The notes under the pieces are model-generated. The model searched no databases and was not told where the DNA came from. It saw only the letters and a list, made by a program, of their open reading frames with translations. From positions 6,076,001 through 6,140,000 of the forward strand of contig NZ_JAUSYH010000001.1 of NCBI RefSeq assembly GCF_030816715.1: DNA of 64,000 nt. The letters run 5' to 3'. Of this stretch, positions 53,208 to 61,892 are shown in pieces. The first letter of the stretch is position 1; the number at the start of each line of letters is the position of its first letter. This DNA is from Streptomyces achromogenes. GTDB taxonomy: Bacteria > Actinomycetota > Actinomycetes > Streptomycetales > Streptomycetaceae. The position numbers and the translations under genes are program-made.

Positions 53208-56200
53208 ATGGATCTCGTGCCCGCACTGAAACAGCCACTGGAAGAACCGCTCACGTCAGTGCTCGGCCCCGCCACCGCGAAGGTGATGGCCGAGCACCTC
53301 GGCCTGCACACGGTCGGCGACCTTCTGCACCACTACCCCCGCAGATACGAGGAGCGCGGTCAGCTCACCCACCTCGCCGACCTCCCGATGGACGAGCACG
53401 TCACCGTGGTCGCCCAGGTCGCCGACGCCCGTCTGCACAGCTTCGCCTCCGCCAAGGCGCCCCGCGGCAAGGGCCAGCGCCTGGAGGTGACCATCACCGA
53501 CGGCAGCGGCCGGCTCCAGCTGGTCTTCTTCGGCAGCGGCGTCCACAAGCCGCACAAGGAGCTGCTGCCGGGCACCCGCGCGATGTTCGCGGGCAAGGTC
53601 TCGGTCTTCAACCGCCGCCTCCAACTGGCCCACCCGGCCTACGAACTGCTGCACGCCGACACCGAGGAGTCCGTCGGGACCTGGGCGGGCGCCCTCATCC
53701 CGCTCTACCCGGCCACCGCCAAACTGGAGTCCTGGAAGATCGGCAAGGCCGTCCAGACCGTCCTGCCCAGCGCCCAGGAGGCGGTCGACCCCCTCCCGGA
53801 GTCGCTGCGCGAAGGCCGCGGCCTGGTGTCCCTGCCCGAGGCCCTTCTGAAGATCCACCGCCCGCACACCAAGGCCGACATCGCCGAAGCCCGCGCCCGT
53901 CTGAAGTGGGACGAGGCGTTCGTCCTCCAGGTCGCCCTGGCCCGCCGCCGGCACGCCGACGCCCAACTCCCGGCGGTCGCCCGCAGACCCGCGCCCGAGG
54001 GCCTGCTCACCGCCTTCGACGCCCGGCTCCCCTTCACCCTCACCGAGGGCCAGCGCAAGGTCTCGAAGGAGATCTTCGACGACCTGGCGACGGAGCACCC
54101 GATGCACCGGCTGCTACAGGGGGAGGTGGGCTCCGGCAAGGCCCAGCCCCTCGACTCCCTGGTGCTCACGCCCGCCGGTTTCCGGCGGATGGGGGACATG
54201 GCCGTGGGCGACGAGGTCGTCGTCCCGAACGGGGAGATCGCGCCGGTCGACGGAGTGTTCCCGCAGGGCGAGCGTGAGGTGTGGCGTCTGGTCCTGTCCG
54301 ACGGCGCCCGCGTGGAGTGCGACGACGAGCATCTGTGGATCGTCGGCACGGCTGCCGCATGGGGCCGCGGCCAGGCCCCCGGGGTCATGACCACGCGCCA
54401 GATCCGGCAGGACGCGCGCGCGGCGGACGGCACCCCGAAGTGGTACCTCCCGGCCGCGACCCCGGTAGACCTCGGAGGCGACGCGGCGCTGCCGCTGGAC
54501 CCCTACCTGTGCGGCGCCCGGCTGGCCGAGGGCGAAAGCCCCCACGACCCGGCCGTGCCAGGCTCGCCCGCGTCCGGCTCCTCCTCGCTCGGCTCACCCG
54601 CGGCCGGTTCGTCCTCGCCCGGTGCGGGCATCCCCGCCGCCTTCAAGAACACCTCGGTGAAGAACCGGGTCGCCCTCCTGCAGGGCCTCCTGGACACGGA
54701 CGGCACGGTCGGCGCGGACGGCCTGAGCGTCACGTTCCGCGCCCGCTCGCGCCCGCTCGCCGACGACGTCTCCTGGATCGTGCGCTCGCTGGGAGGCCGG
54801 GCGCGGGTCTCCCCGTCGGGGGAGGGCGTCGAGGTCTCCCTCGCCCTGCCCGACGCGCACCCGCCGTTCCGGCTGCCCCACAAGGCCGCCCGCCTCCGGC
54901 CCCGCCCGGACGACGACGGCGACGCGTTCCGCCGCGCCGTCCACGCCGTCGAGTACGTGGGGCGCAAGCCCGTCCAGTGCATCAGCGTCGCCCACCCGAG
55001 CCACGCCTACGTCACCGACCACTTCACGGTCACCCACAACACCATGGTCGCCCTGCGCGCCATGCTCGCCGTCGTGGACGCGGGCGGACAGGCCGCGATG
55101 CTCGCCCCCACCGAGGTCCTCGCCCAGCAGCACCACCGTTCCGTCGTCGAGATGATGGGTGATCTGGCCGAGGGCGGCATGCTCGGCGGATCCGAACAGG
55201 CCACCAAGGTCGTCCTGCTGACCGGGTCCATGGGCGCGGCGGCCCGCCGCCGGGCGCTGCTCGACCTCGTCACCGGTGAGGCCGGCATCGTGATCGGCAC
55301 GCACGCGTTGATCGAGGACAAGGTCCAGTTCCACGACCTCGGCCTGGTCGTGGTCGACGAACAGCACCGCTTCGGCGTCGAACAGCGCGACGCCCTGCGC
55401 GGCAAGGGCAAGCAGCCCCCGCACCTGCTCGTCATGACGGCCACGCCCATCCCCCGCACCGTCGCCATGACCGTCTTCGGCGACCTGGAGACCTCCGTCC
55501 TCGACCAGCTCCCGGCCGGCCGCTCGCCCATCGCCAGCCACGTCGTCCCCGCCGCGGACAAACCCCACTTCCTGGCGCGCGCGTGGGAGCGCGTGCGCGA
55601 GGAGGTGGCGGGCGGCCACCAGGCGTACGTCGTCTGCCCCCGCATCGGCGACGACGAGGACGACCCGGAGAAGGCCGGCAAGGCCAAGAAGAAGTCCGCC
55701 GAGGACGAGGCCGAGAAGCGGCCCCCGCTCGCCGTCCTCGACGTCGCCGAGCAGCTCGGCCGAGGACCTCTCCAAGGACTGCGCATCGAGGTGCTGTACG
55801 GCCGGATGCCCCCCGACGACAAGGACGCCGTCATGCGCCGCTTCGCCGCGGGTGACGTCGACGTCCTGGTCGCCACGACCGTCATCGAGGTCGGTGTCAA
55901 CGTCCCGAACGCCACCGCGATGGTGATCATGGACGCCGACCGGTTCGGCGTCTCCCAGCTCCACCAGCTGCGCGGCCGCGTCGGCCGCGGCTCGGCGCCG
56001 GGCCTGTGCCTCCTGGTCAGCGAGATGCCGGAGGCCTCCCCGGCCCGGCAGCGGCTGAACGCCGTCGCCGCCACCCTCGACGGCTTCGAGCTCTCCCGCA
56101 TCGACCTCGAGCAGCGCCGCGAGGGCGACGTCCTCGGCCAGGCCCAGTCCGGCGTCCGCTCCAGCCTGCGCGTCCTCACGGTCATCGAGGACGAGGAGGT

Positions 56201-56333
56201 CATCGCCGAGGCGCGACAGGAAGCGGTGGCCGTCGTCGAGGCGGACCCGGAGCTGACCGCCTACCCGGGCCTGCGCACGGCACTGGACGCCCTGCTGGAC
56301 GAGGAGCGGGAGCAGTACCTCGAGAAGGGATGA
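53208..56333 (+). CDS. recG: ATP-dependent DNA helicase RecG, interrupted by an intein
   Basis: 1041-aa precursor; removing a 300-aa intein leaves 741 aa, the usual actinobacterial RecG size. RecG remodels stalled replication forks and branched DNA. The N-terminal wedge/OB domain is residues 1-250. The Walker A motif is GEVGSGK-T, split between K311 and T612. Helicase motifs follow: APTEVLAQQ (Ia), VVDEQHRFGV (II, DEQH), TATPIPRT (III), and the C-terminal TTVIEVGVNVPNA and QLRGRVGRG. The start is uncertain (ATG at 53208, or a GTG three codons later); no good RBS. An Ala/Lys acidic linker (KAGKAKKKSAEDEAEK) lies in the C-terminal helicase lobe. Confidence 0.93.
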   Translation: MDLVPALKQPLEEPLTSVLGPATAKVMAEHLGLHTVGDLLHHYPRRYEERGQLTHLADLPMDEHVTVVAQVADARLHSFASAKAPRGKGQRLEVTITDGSGRLQLVFFGSGVHKPHKELLPGTRAMFAGKVSVFNRRLQLAHPAYELLHADTEESVGTWAGALIPLYPATAKLESWKIGKAVQTVLPSAQEAVDPLPESLREGRGLVSLPEALLKIHRPHTKADIAEARARLKWDEAFVLQVALARRRHADAQLPAVARRPAPEGLLTAFDARLPFTLTEGQRKVSKEIFDDLATEHPMHRLLQGEVGSGKAQPLDSLVLTPAGFRRMGDMAVGDEVVVPNGEIAPVDGVFPQGEREVWRLVLSDGARVECDDEHLWIVGTAAAWGRGQAPGVMTTRQIRQDARAADGTPKWYLPAATPVDLGGDAALPLDPYLCGARLAEGESPHDPAVPGSPASGSSSLGSPAAGSSSPGAGIPAAFKNTSVKNRVALLQGLLDTDGTVGADGLSVTFRARSRPLADDVSWIVRSLGGRARVSPSGEGVEVSLALPDAHPPFRLPHKAARLRPRPDDDGDAFRRAVHAVEYVGRKPVQCISVAHPSHAYVTDHFTVTHNTMVALRAMLAVVDAGGQAAMLAPTEVLAQQHHRSVVEMMGDLAEGGMLGGSEQATKVVLLTGSMGAAARRRALLDLVTGEAGIVIGTHALIEDKVQFHDLGLVVVDEQHRFGVEQRDALRGKGKQPPHLLVMTATPIPRTVAMTVFGDLETSVLDQLPAGRSPIASHVVPAADKPHFLARAWERVREEVAGGHQAYVVCPRIGDDEDDPEKAGKAKKKSAEDEAEKRPPLAVLDVAEQLGRGPLQGLRIEVLYGRMPPDDKDAVMRRFAAGDVDVLVATTVIEVGVNVPNATAMVIMDADRFGVSQLHQLRGRVGRGSAPGLCLLVSEMPEASPARQRLNAVAATLDGFELSRIDLEQRREGDVLGQAQSGVRSSLRVLTVIEDEEVIAEARQEAVAVVEADPELTAYPGLRTALDALLDEEREQYLEKG
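54141..55040 (+). mobile_element. Intein in RecG, class 3-like, with decayed homing endonuclease
   Basis: 300 aa inserted in frame between Lys311 and the Thr of the P-loop GEVGSGK/T. Its first residue is Ala (AQPLDSLVLTPAGFR), so there is no usual Cys1/Ser1. It ends FTVTHN before Thr+1. It has Trp66 in block B (CDDEHLWIV), Cys280 in block F (PVQCISVAHPS) and Thr298 in block G (VTHN): the WCT set of class 3 inteins. A first LAGLIDADG-like motif is degenerate (YLCGARLAEG, about 121-130), the second (LLQGLLDTDGTV, about 177-188) remains, and a Ser/Gly/Pro linker replaces most of the endonuclease. Confidence 0.88.
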
Positions 56334-56411
56334 GGAGGACCACCCGGGGGCGCGATCAGCCGCGCGACCCGCCACACTGAACCCACAGCCGCCCACCACC
56401 AAGGACCAGAG

Positions 56412-56996
56412 ATGACCCGCGTGATCGCCGGAGCAGCCGGCGGACGTCGCCTGGCGGTGCCGCCAGGCACCGGTACCCGCCCCACCTCCGACCGCGCACG
56501 CGAAGGCCTCTTCTCCACCTGGCAGTCCCTGCTGGGCGGCCCCCTCGACGGCGAACGGGTCCTCGACCTGTACGCCGGATCAGGGGCCGTCGGCCTGGAG
56601 GCCCTGTCCCGCGGCGCTGGCCACGCCCTCCTCGTCGAGGCCGACGGCCGAGCGGCCCGCGTCATCCGGGAGAACGTGAGAAACCTCGCCCTTCCCGGCG
56701 CCGAGGTCCGCGCGGGCAAGGCCCGACAGGTCATCGAGGCGCCGCCGACCGCGCCGTACGACCTCGTCTTCCTCGACCCCCCGTACGCCGTCTCGGACAA
56801 CGATCTTCGGGAGATCCTGCTCACACTCCGCTCGGGGGGCTGGCTCGCGGCCGAAGCCCTCGTCACCGTGGAGCGCAGCACCAGAGGCGGTGAGTTCCGC
56901 TGGCCGGACGGTTTCGAAGCGCTCCGGGCCCGCCGCTACGGCGAGGGAACGTTTTGGTACGGTCGCGCCGCCTCTACGTGCGAAGACGCGCGATGA
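56412..56996 (+). CDS. rsmD: 16S rRNA (guanine(966)-N2)-methyltransferase
   Basis: 194 aa SAM-dependent methyltransferase for G966 of 16S rRNA. GRRLAVPPGTGTRPTSDRAREGLFS at the N-terminus (in part), motif I LDLYAGSGAVGLEALSRG, and catalytic FLDPPYAV. AAGGACCAG RBS. coaD follows, as in most bacteria. Confidence 0.94.
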   Translation: MTRVIAGAAGGRRLAVPPGTGTRPTSDRAREGLFSTWQSLLGGPLDGERVLDLYAGSGAVGLEALSRGAGHALLVEADGRAARVIRENVRNLALPGAEVRAGKARQVIEAPPTAPYDLVFLDPPYAVSDNDLREILLTLRSGGWLAAEALVTVERSTRGGEFRWPDGFEALRARRYGEGTFWYGRAASTCEDAR

Positions 56997-57022
56997 CCGG
57001 ACCGGAGAGCGAGGGAACACAA

Positions 57023-57502
57023 GTGCGCCGTGCCGTCTGTCCCGGGTCGTTCGACCCGATCACCAACGGACACCTCGACATCATCTCCCGCGCCTCCCGT
57101 CTGTACGACGAGGTCTATGTCGCGGTGATGATCAACAAGTCCAAGAAGGGCCTGTTCGAGATCGACGAGCGGATCGACCTGATCCGGGAGGTCACCGCCG
57201 AGTACGGCAACGTCCGGGTCGAGGCATTCCACGGCCTCCTCGTCGACTTCTGCAAGGAGCGCGGGATCCCGGCCATCGTCAAGGGCCTGCGCGCGGTCAG
57301 CGACTTCGACTACGAACTGCAGATGGCCCAGATGAACAACGGCCTCTCCGGCGTCGAGACGCTGTTCGTGCCCACCAACCCCACCTACAGTTTCCTCTCC
57401 TCCTCCCTGGTCAAGGAGGTCGCCACGTGGGGTGGCGACGTCTCCCACCTGGTGCCGCCTAGGGTCCTCGAAGCGCTGACCGAGCGCCTCGGGCGGGACT
57501 GA
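57023..57502 (+). CDS. coaD: Phosphopantetheine adenylyltransferase
   Basis: 159 aa; adenylates 4'-phosphopantetheine in coenzyme A synthesis. GSFDPITNGHLDII contains the T/HxGH nucleotidyl transferase motif; KGLRAVSDFDYE and NPTYSFLSSSLVKEVA are conserved. The GTG at 57023 has GAGGG seven bases upstream and gives the standard length; an ATG 30 bases earlier would lie after rsmD's end. 27 bases from rsmD. Confidence 0.95.
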   Translation: MRRAVCPGSFDPITNGHLDIISRASRLYDEVYVAVMINKSKKGLFEIDERIDLIREVTAEYGNVRVEAFHGLLVDFCKERGIPAIVKGLRAVSDFDYELQMAQMNNGLSGVETLFVPTNPTYSFLSSSLVKEVATWGGDVSHLVPPRVLEALTERLGRD

Positions 57503-57613
57503 CCGTCCGACGGCCCTCCTGACGTGCCGTCATCCGGTGTCCGGCGGACACCCCATGGCCGTACAGTCGTCCCGTCCGTCTCCAACACAGCTGTAGAGAG
57601 TGGCGAGCAACCG

Positions 57614-58714
57614 GTGGACGTGCAGAAGAAGCTCGACGAGATCGTCACGGCGGTCTCCAGTGCCCGGTCGATGCCGATGTCGGCCTCGTGCGTGGTCAAC
57701 CGCGCGGATCTGCTCGCCCTGCTGGAAGAGGTACGCGCGGCCCTGCCCGACTCCCTGGCCCAGGCCGAGGAGCTCATCGGCGGCCGTGAGCAGGTCGTCG
57801 AGCAGGCCCGCCAGGAGGCCGAGCGGATCATCGAGACCGCCCACGCCGAACGCGGCTCACTGGTCTCCGGCACCGAGATCGCCCGCCGCTCCCAGGCCGA
57901 GGCCGACCGCATCCTGGCCGAGGCCCGCAAGGAGGCCGAGGAGGTCCGCGCGGACGCCGACGACTACGTCGACTCCAAGCTCGCCAACTTCGAGGTCGTC
58001 CTCACCAAGACCCTCGGCTCCGTCGGCCGCGGCCGCGAGAAGCTCCTCGGTACCGGACCCGGCACCGACGAGAACGGGTACGAGGACGAGGACGCCCCCG
58101 AGCGCAGCCACGACCCCGAGACCCTGCGCCGTGACGCCGACGCGTACGTCGACACCAAGCTGGGCGCCTTCGAGGCGGTCCTCGCCAAGACGCTGGAGGC
58201 GGTCGGCCGGGGCCGGCAGAAGCTGCACGGCCGCATCGCCACGGACGACCTCGGAGCCCTCGCCGCCGACACCACCACGTTCCAGCACTCCTCGGACGCC
58301 GACTACCTCGCCGACCTGGCCGCCCTCGCGGAGCAGGACGCGGCACCCGCGCAGCCCGTCCAGCAGACGTACGACCAGCAGGAGCCGCAGCCGGCGTACG
58401 GCTACCAGCAGCAGCCGGACCCGTACGGCGGCTATCCGCAGCAACAGCAGCAGGGTTACGGCCGGCAGGACGCGTACGGCTACCAGCAGCAGGCCGACCC
58501 CTACGCGTACCAGGGGGGCTATGACGCCCAGCAGGCCCCCTACGACCCGAACCAGGCCGGGCAGCAGCCGCACTCATCCCAGCAGGCCCAGCAGGCCCAG
58601 CAGCAACACCAGCAGGGCCAGCAGGCGTACGCCCTCGACGAGACCAGCCTCTTCGACACCGGCATGATCAGCGCCGAGCAGTTGCGCGCCTACGAGCAGG
58701 GTCGCGGGCTGTAG
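57614..58714 (+). CDS. SepIVA-like coiled-coil cell-growth protein with Gln/Tyr-rich tail
   Basis: 366 aa. Residues about 1-110 are a coiled-coil region of the DivIVA/SepIVA type (VDVQKKLDEIVTAVSSARSMPMSASC... AERIIETAHAERGS). A 30-residue block occurs twice, at about 115-143 (ADDYVDSKLANFEVVL) and 175-203 (ADAYVDTKLGAFEAVL). Residues 250-350 are Gln/Tyr/Pro/Gly-rich low complexity, ending in LDETSLFDTGMISAEQLRAYEQ. Gene order with coaD, yceD, rpmF and rnc matches the mycobacterial sepIVA locus, where it acts in membrane-domain and septum growth. GTG start. Confidence 0.8.
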   Translation: MDVQKKLDEIVTAVSSARSMPMSASCVVNRADLLALLEEVRAALPDSLAQAEELIGGREQVVEQARQEAERIIETAHAERGSLVSGTEIARRSQAEADRILAEARKEAEEVRADADDYVDSKLANFEVVLTKTLGSVGRGREKLLGTGPGTDENGYEDEDAPERSHDPETLRRDADAYVDTKLGAFEAVLAKTLEAVGRGRQKLHGRIATDDLGALAADTTTFQHSSDADYLADLAALAEQDAAPAQPVQQTYDQQEPQPAYGYQQQPDPYGGYPQQQQQGYGRQDAYGYQQQADPYAYQGGYDAQQAPYDPNQAGQQPHSSQQAQQAQQQHQQGQQAYALDETSLFDTGMISAEQLRAYEQGRGL

Positions 58715-58875
58715 GTCCGGGCGGCCAGAGGCCGGATTGGGCTGTGGGCGAATGCTCCAGTATCCTGGCTCATCGGTCGCGTGTGCGCTTCGCTGATGTC
58801 GCATGCGCCCGCGATCACCGCTGCCCGCGACACCGAGGGGCAGCGTCCCCCGAGCTCAGAAGATCGAAAGCAGGA

Positions 58876-59529
58876 ATGGCTCTGAACGCCCGCCTCGACC
58901 ACCGCAAGCCTCTCGTGTTCGATACGCACGAGCTGGGGCGGCGGCCCGGTGCGCAGCAGCGCCTGACCCGCGAGATCGACGCTCCCCGGGATCTCGGGAT
59001 CCAGGGAGTCGTCGGAGTGCCGGAAGGCGCTCCGGTGGAGCTCACGCTCCGACTCGAGTCGGTCATGGAAGGTGTGCTCGTCACAGGCACCGCCCGTGCA
59101 CGGGCCGAGGGGGAGTGCGTAAGGTGTCTGGAGCCGCTCGGGTTCGATCTCGCAGCGGAGTTCCAGGAGATGTTCTCGTATCCTGACGCCGACGACCGGG
59201 GCCGTGTGAAAGCGGATCCGGCCGACGACGCCGAGGAAGACGAGGACAGGCTCTTCCTCGAGGACGGACTGTTCGACCTCGAACCCGTGCTGCGCGATGC
59301 GGTGGTGCTCGCACTGCCGATGCAGCCGGTGTGCCAGGACGACTGCCCCGGCCTGTGCTCCGAGTGCGGAGCCCGGCTGGCGGACGACCCGGGCCACCAC
59401 CACGACGCCGTCGACATCCGTTGGGCGGCACTGCAGGGACTCGCCGGTTCACCTGAAGACGGCGAGAAGGACGAGATGAGCGGCGGCGTGCCTCGATCAG
59501 CGCCCGCCGACGAGAAGCAGGAGAAGTAG
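58876..59529 (+). CDS. YceD/DUF177 protein
   Basis: 217 aa. DUF177 family, usually encoded before rpmF and linked to 23S rRNA accumulation. Conserved CVRCLEPL, then CQDDCPGLCSECG, together a likely four-Cys metal site. The C-terminal 40 residues are charged and poorly conserved. Two bases separate it from rpmF. The ATG has only a weak RBS (CAGGA, one base away). Confidence 0.9.
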   Translation: MALNARLDHRKPLVFDTHELGRRPGAQQRLTREIDAPRDLGIQGVVGVPEGAPVELTLRLESVMEGVLVTGTARARAEGECVRCLEPLGFDLAAEFQEMFSYPDADDRGRVKADPADDAEEDEDRLFLEDGLFDLEPVLRDAVVLALPMQPVCQDDCPGLCSECGARLADDPGHHHDAVDIRWAALQGLAGSPEDGEKDEMSGGVPRSAPADEKQEK

Positions 59530-59531
59530 CC

Positions 59532-59705
59532 GTGGCTGTTCCGAAGCGGAAGATGTCGCGCAGCAACACGCGCCACCGCCGGTCGCAGTGGAAGGCTGCG
59601 GTCCCCACCCTGGTTGCGTGCGAGCGCTGCCACGAGCCCAAGCTGCAGCACATCGCGTGCCCGTCTTGCGGCACCTACAACAAGCGCCAGGTCCTCGAGG
59701 TCTGA
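59532..59705 (+). CDS. rpmF: 50S ribosomal protein L32
   Basis: 57 aa, GTG start. AVPKRKMSRSNTRHRR start and two zinc-ligand pairs, CERC and CPSC. The C+ (zinc) form. Placed between yceD and rnc as in most bacteria. Confidence 0.95.
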   Translation: MAVPKRKMSRSNTRHRRSQWKAAVPTLVACERCHEPKLQHIACPSCGTYNKRQVLEV

Positions 59706-59724
59706 GCGGCTGGTGAGAGGCTTC

Positions 59725-60537
59725 ATGTCTGACCCCAAGGCGGACAACACGACCGCCAAGAACAAGGCGGACACGGCCTCGTCCCACACGCTTCTGGAAG
59801 GGCGGCTCGGCTATCGGCTCGAGTCCGCCCTTCTGGTGCGTGCGCTGACCCACCGTTCCTACGCGTACGAGAACGGCGGCCTGCCGACGAACGAGCGGCT
59901 GGAGTTCCTCGGGGACTCCGTGCTCGGCCTCGTCGTCACGGACACGCTGTACCGCACCCACCCCGACCTGCCCGAAGGCCAACTGGCCAAGTTGCGGGCC
60001 GCGGTGGTCAACTCGCGTGCGCTGGCGGAGGTCGGTCGTGGCCTCGACCTGGGCTCCTTCATCCGGCTCGGCCGGGGTGAAGAGGGCACGGGCGGCCGGG
60101 ACAAGGCGTCCATCCTCGCCGACACCCTCGAAGCGGTGATCGGTGCGGTCTATCTCGATCAGGGCCTCGACGCGGCCTCCGAACTGGTGCACCGCCTGTT
60201 CGACCCGCTGATCGAGAAGTCCTCGAACCTCGGTGCCGGCCTGGACTGGAAGACCAGCCTCCAGGAGCTCACCGCGACCGAAGGACTCGGCGTCCCCGAG
60301 TACCTGGTCACGGAGACCGGCCCCGACCACGAGAAGACCTTCACTGCTGCCGCCCGCGTCGGAGGCGTCTCGTACGGCACCGGCACCGGCCGCAGCAAGA
60401 AGGAGGCGGAGCAACAGGCCGCCGAGTCCGCGTGGCGGTCCATCCGGGCCGCGGCGGACGAGCGCGCCGAGGAGGCGACGGTCGAAGCGGCTGTCGCAGC
60501 CGACGGCAGCGTGGACCAGGAGTCCGCCTCCGCCTGA
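59725..60537 (+). CDS. rnc: Ribonuclease III
   Basis: 270 aa double-strand-specific endonuclease, known in S. coelicolor as AbsB for its effect on antibiotics. RNase III signature NERLEFLGDSVLGLVVTD with the catalytic acids; second acidic cluster DKASILADTLEAVIGAVYLD; dsRNA-binding domain about residues 180-250 (TSLQELTATEGLG, GRSKKEAEQQAAESAW). GAGAGG precedes the ATG. C-terminal tail Ala/Glu-rich. Confidence 0.96.
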   Translation: MSDPKADNTTAKNKADTASSHTLLEGRLGYRLESALLVRALTHRSYAYENGGLPTNERLEFLGDSVLGLVVTDTLYRTHPDLPEGQLAKLRAAVVNSRALAEVGRGLDLGSFIRLGRGEEGTGGRDKASILADTLEAVIGAVYLDQGLDAASELVHRLFDPLIEKSSNLGAGLDWKTSLQELTATEGLGVPEYLVTETGPDHEKTFTAAARVGGVSYGTGTGRSKKEAEQQAAESAWRSIRAAADERAEEATVEAAVAADGSVDQESASA

Positions 60538-60551
60538 GCAGCACCACGCGA

Positions 60552-60584
60552 CGAGCGCCCGCCCCCGACGGGGACGGGCGCTCG
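60552..60584 (+). terminator. Terminator between rnc and mutM
   Basis: 10-bp arms CGAGCGCCCG / CGGGCGCTCG plus an inner CCCC/GGGG pair with one mismatch, 15 bases after rnc. Confidence 0.6.
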
Positions 60585-60618
60585 GTCCGTGCAGGAACCA
60601 GAAGTCACGGGGGATGCC

Positions 60619-61479
60619 ATGCCCGAGTTGCCCGAGGTCGAGGTCGTCCGGCGCGGTCTCGAGCGGTGGGTCGCCCATCGCACGGTCGCCGGCACCGAAG
60701 TGCTGCACCCCCGCGCCGTACGACGTCACCTGGCCGGCGCCGACGACTTCGCGCACCGCCTGGAGGGCCATCGCATCGGCGCTCCGAGCCGGCGCGGCAA
60801 GTACCTCTGGCTGCCGCTGGAGGACACCGACCAGGCGGTCCTGGCCCATCTCGGCATGAGCGGACAGCTCCTGGTGCAGCCGCACCGGGCCCCCGACGAG
60901 AAACACCTGCGCATCCGGGTGCGTTTCGCGGACGCCACGGACACCGAACTGCGCTTCGTCGACCAGCGCACCTTCGGCGGACTGTCGCTGCATCCGACCG
61001 GCCCGGACGGGCTTCCGGACGTCATCGCGCACATCGCCCGCGACCCCCTCGACCCGCTGTTCGACGACGAGGCGTTCCACCAGGCGCTGCGCAGGCGGCG
61101 CACCACCGTCAAGCGGGCGCTGCTCGACCAGTCGCTGATCAGCGGCGTCGGCAACATCTACGCGGACGAGGCGCTCTGGCGCTCCCGGCTGCACTACGAG
61201 CGTCCGACGGCTGCCTTCACCCGGCCCCGCACGTTCGAACTGCTCGGCCATGTCCGGGACGTGATGAACGCGGCCCTCGCCGTCGGCGGCACCAGCTTCG
61301 ACAGCCTGTACGTCAACGTCAACGGGGAGTCGGGCTACTTCGACCGGTCCCTGGACGCCTACGGACGTGAGGGTCTGCCCTGCAAGCGGTGCGCCACGCC
61401 GATGCGCCGGCGCCCCTGGATGAACCGGTCCAGCTACTTCTGCCCGAAGTGTCAGAGGGCGCCGCGCGTCCCGTCGTAG
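60619..61479 (+). CDS. mutM: Formamidopyrimidine-DNA glycosylase
   Basis: 286 aa. Removes 8-oxoguanine and FaPy lesions and nicks the site. Catalytic Pro2-Glu3 in MPELPEVE; helix-two-turn-helix (ISGVGNIYADEALW); C-terminal zinc finger CKRC...CPKC. GGGGGATGCC precedes the ATG. Its 3' end overlaps the convergent HxlR gene by 28 bp. Confidence 0.96.
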   Translation: MPELPEVEVVRRGLERWVAHRTVAGTEVLHPRAVRRHLAGADDFAHRLEGHRIGAPSRRGKYLWLPLEDTDQAVLAHLGMSGQLLVQPHRAPDEKHLRIRVRFADATDTELRFVDQRTFGGLSLHPTGPDGLPDVIAHIARDPLDPLFDDEAFHQALRRRRTTVKRALLDQSLISGVGNIYADEALWRSRLHYERPTAAFTRPRTFELLGHVRDVMNAALAVGGTSFDSLYVNVNGESGYFDRSLDAYGREGLPCKRCATPMRRRPWMNRSSYFCPKCQRAPRVPS

Positions 61480-61853
61480 CGCTCGCGCGCGGCCAGGACG
61501 TCGGTCATCCGTCCCTCGACGAGGTGGATGAGGCCCAGCAGGCGCTCGGCCACCTCCCGCCCGAGCGGGGTCAGTTCGTAGTCCACGCGGGGCGGGTTGG
61601 TGGGCTGCGCCTCGCGGTGCACCAGCCCGTCGCGCTCCAGCGCGTGCAGCGTCTGGGAGAGCATCTTCTCGCTCACCCCGTCGACCCGGCGGCGCAGCTC
61701 GTTGAAGCGCAGCGAGCCCTCGTACAGCGCCCCGAGGGTCAGTCCGCCCCAGCGGCCGGTGATGTGCTCCAGTGTGCCGCGCGAGGGACAGGCCTTGGCG
61801 AACACGTCGAACGGAAGGTCCTGCTCCGCGGCTCTCTCCCGGGTGATGTCCAT
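61452..61853 (-). CDS. HxlR-family transcriptional regulator
   Basis: 133 aa. Winged helix of the HxlR type: KACPSRGTLEHITGRWGGLTLGALYEG, FNELRRRVDGVSEKMLSQTLHALERDGLV. A Cys22 in ACPSR resembles the redox-sensing Cys of HypR/YodB-type members, which respond to quinones. Divergent from a WrbA-like quinone reductase with a perfect palindrome between. Confidence 0.92.
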   Translation of the reverse strand: MDITRERAAEQDLPFDVFAKACPSRGTLEHITGRWGGLTLGALYEGSLRFNELRRRVDGVSEKMLSQTLHALERDGLVHREAQPTNPPRVDYELTPLGREVAERLLGLIHLVEGRMTDVLAARERYDGTRGAL

Positions 61854-61892
61854 GGGGCAAGCCTACTCGAAGGTAGCGCTAACCGGCAGGTT

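Noticed and set aside
54141..55040. RecG insertion as a duplicated or unrelated domain
   Set aside because: It interrupts an invariant P-loop and has the N- and C-terminal intein motifs, so a fixed extra domain would inactivate the helicase.
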